Assembly (NCBI GenBank): GCA_947383875.1
Contig: CANDEX010000007.1
Location: 1 to 41,055 of the forward strand
Length of the DNA stretch: 41,055 bases
From: an uncultured Azospirillum sp.
GTDB lineage: Bacteria > Pseudomonadota > Alphaproteobacteria > RF32 > CAG-239
Direction: 5' to 3'
Every line of letters starts with the position of its first letter. The first letter of the stretch is position 1. Shown here piece after piece: positions 41,003-41,055 of this stretch. The translations under genes and the position numbers were made by a program. Below the pieces are notes generated by a model, which had not been told where the DNA came from, searched no databases, and saw only the letters and a program-made list of their open reading frames with translations.

Positions 41003-41053
41003 CCTTACAGACAGGCGGATGGTCTTCGGCTGCGCCTCAGTCGTTCCGTAAGG
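41003..41053. repeat. Nested inverted repeat at the window edge
   Basis: CCTTAC (41003-41008) and GTAAGG (41048-41053) enclose AGGCG (41013-41017) and CGCCT (41034-41038). Unexplained; cut by the window end. The rest of 40901-41002 shows no gene. Confidence 0.35.
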
Positions 41054-41055
41054 CT

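Overview
Organism: an AT-rich bacterium with compact, Shine-Dalgarno-led housekeeping operons that points to an alphaproteobacterium. The markers are a CcrM-type GANTC adenine methyltransferase with the C-terminal CcrM domain, the yqeY-dnaG-rpoD macromolecular-synthesis block, Ppx/GppA next to rlmE, a TldD/TldE pair and divergent recG/mfd. Low GC together with QueH, DUF1847, MmcQ/YjbR and large Cys-containing surface proteins suggests an uncultured host- or gut-associated lineage rather than a classical free-living one; that placement is inference.

Layout: (1) 2-1267, the 3' end of a surface or exported protein cut by the window edge. (2) 1294-14385, a DNA repair and RNA modification block: TerB-like protein and Mfd on the minus strand, divergent RecG, then a minus-strand run of RsmB-like methyltransferase, TldE, TldD, RlmE and two overlapping Ppx/GppA paralogues. 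(3) 14475-19677, CcrM with two GANTC sites upstream, an unknown two-gene operon, RNase HII coupled to a DUF1796 protein, QueH and a GNAT acetyltransferase. (4) 19773-25226, an accessory stretch: two convergent related LysR-type genes, an XRE regulator, two mini-genes missed by length cut-offs, an orphan protein with a near-consensus promoter, a MmcQ/YjbR protein and a protein with two AT-hook motifs. (5) 25227-29169, a DMT transporter, an unclassified repeat/hairpin region, a CAU tRNA, tandem alpha/beta hydrolases with a Cys nucleophile, DUF1847 and an orphan protein. (6) 29450-34132, rpoD, dnaG and yqeY. (7) 34273-36559, three exported or membrane proteins of unknown function. (8) 36745-39532, GreA with a terminator-like leader, then a thiol/metal group: a peroxiredoxin with a ten-Cys acidic N-terminal extension, thioredoxin reductase and a metallothionein-like protein with 17 Cys. 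(9) 39553 to the end, a second DUF1796 protein and tRNA-Arg(UCU).

How the parts work together: Mfd, RecG, RNase HII and CcrM handle transcription-coupled repair, fork remodelling, RNA removal and cell-cycle methylation. RsmB-like, RlmE and QueH modify rRNA and tRNA. TldD/E degrades or matures peptides. The peroxiredoxin, TrxB and Cys-rich protein look like a local redox and metal-handling set, and this is my best candidate for an undescribed system. Accessory genes often lack a Shine-Dalgarno and start after AT-rich leaders, in contrast to the housekeeping genes. In two places a promoter is built into the terminator of the gene before it.
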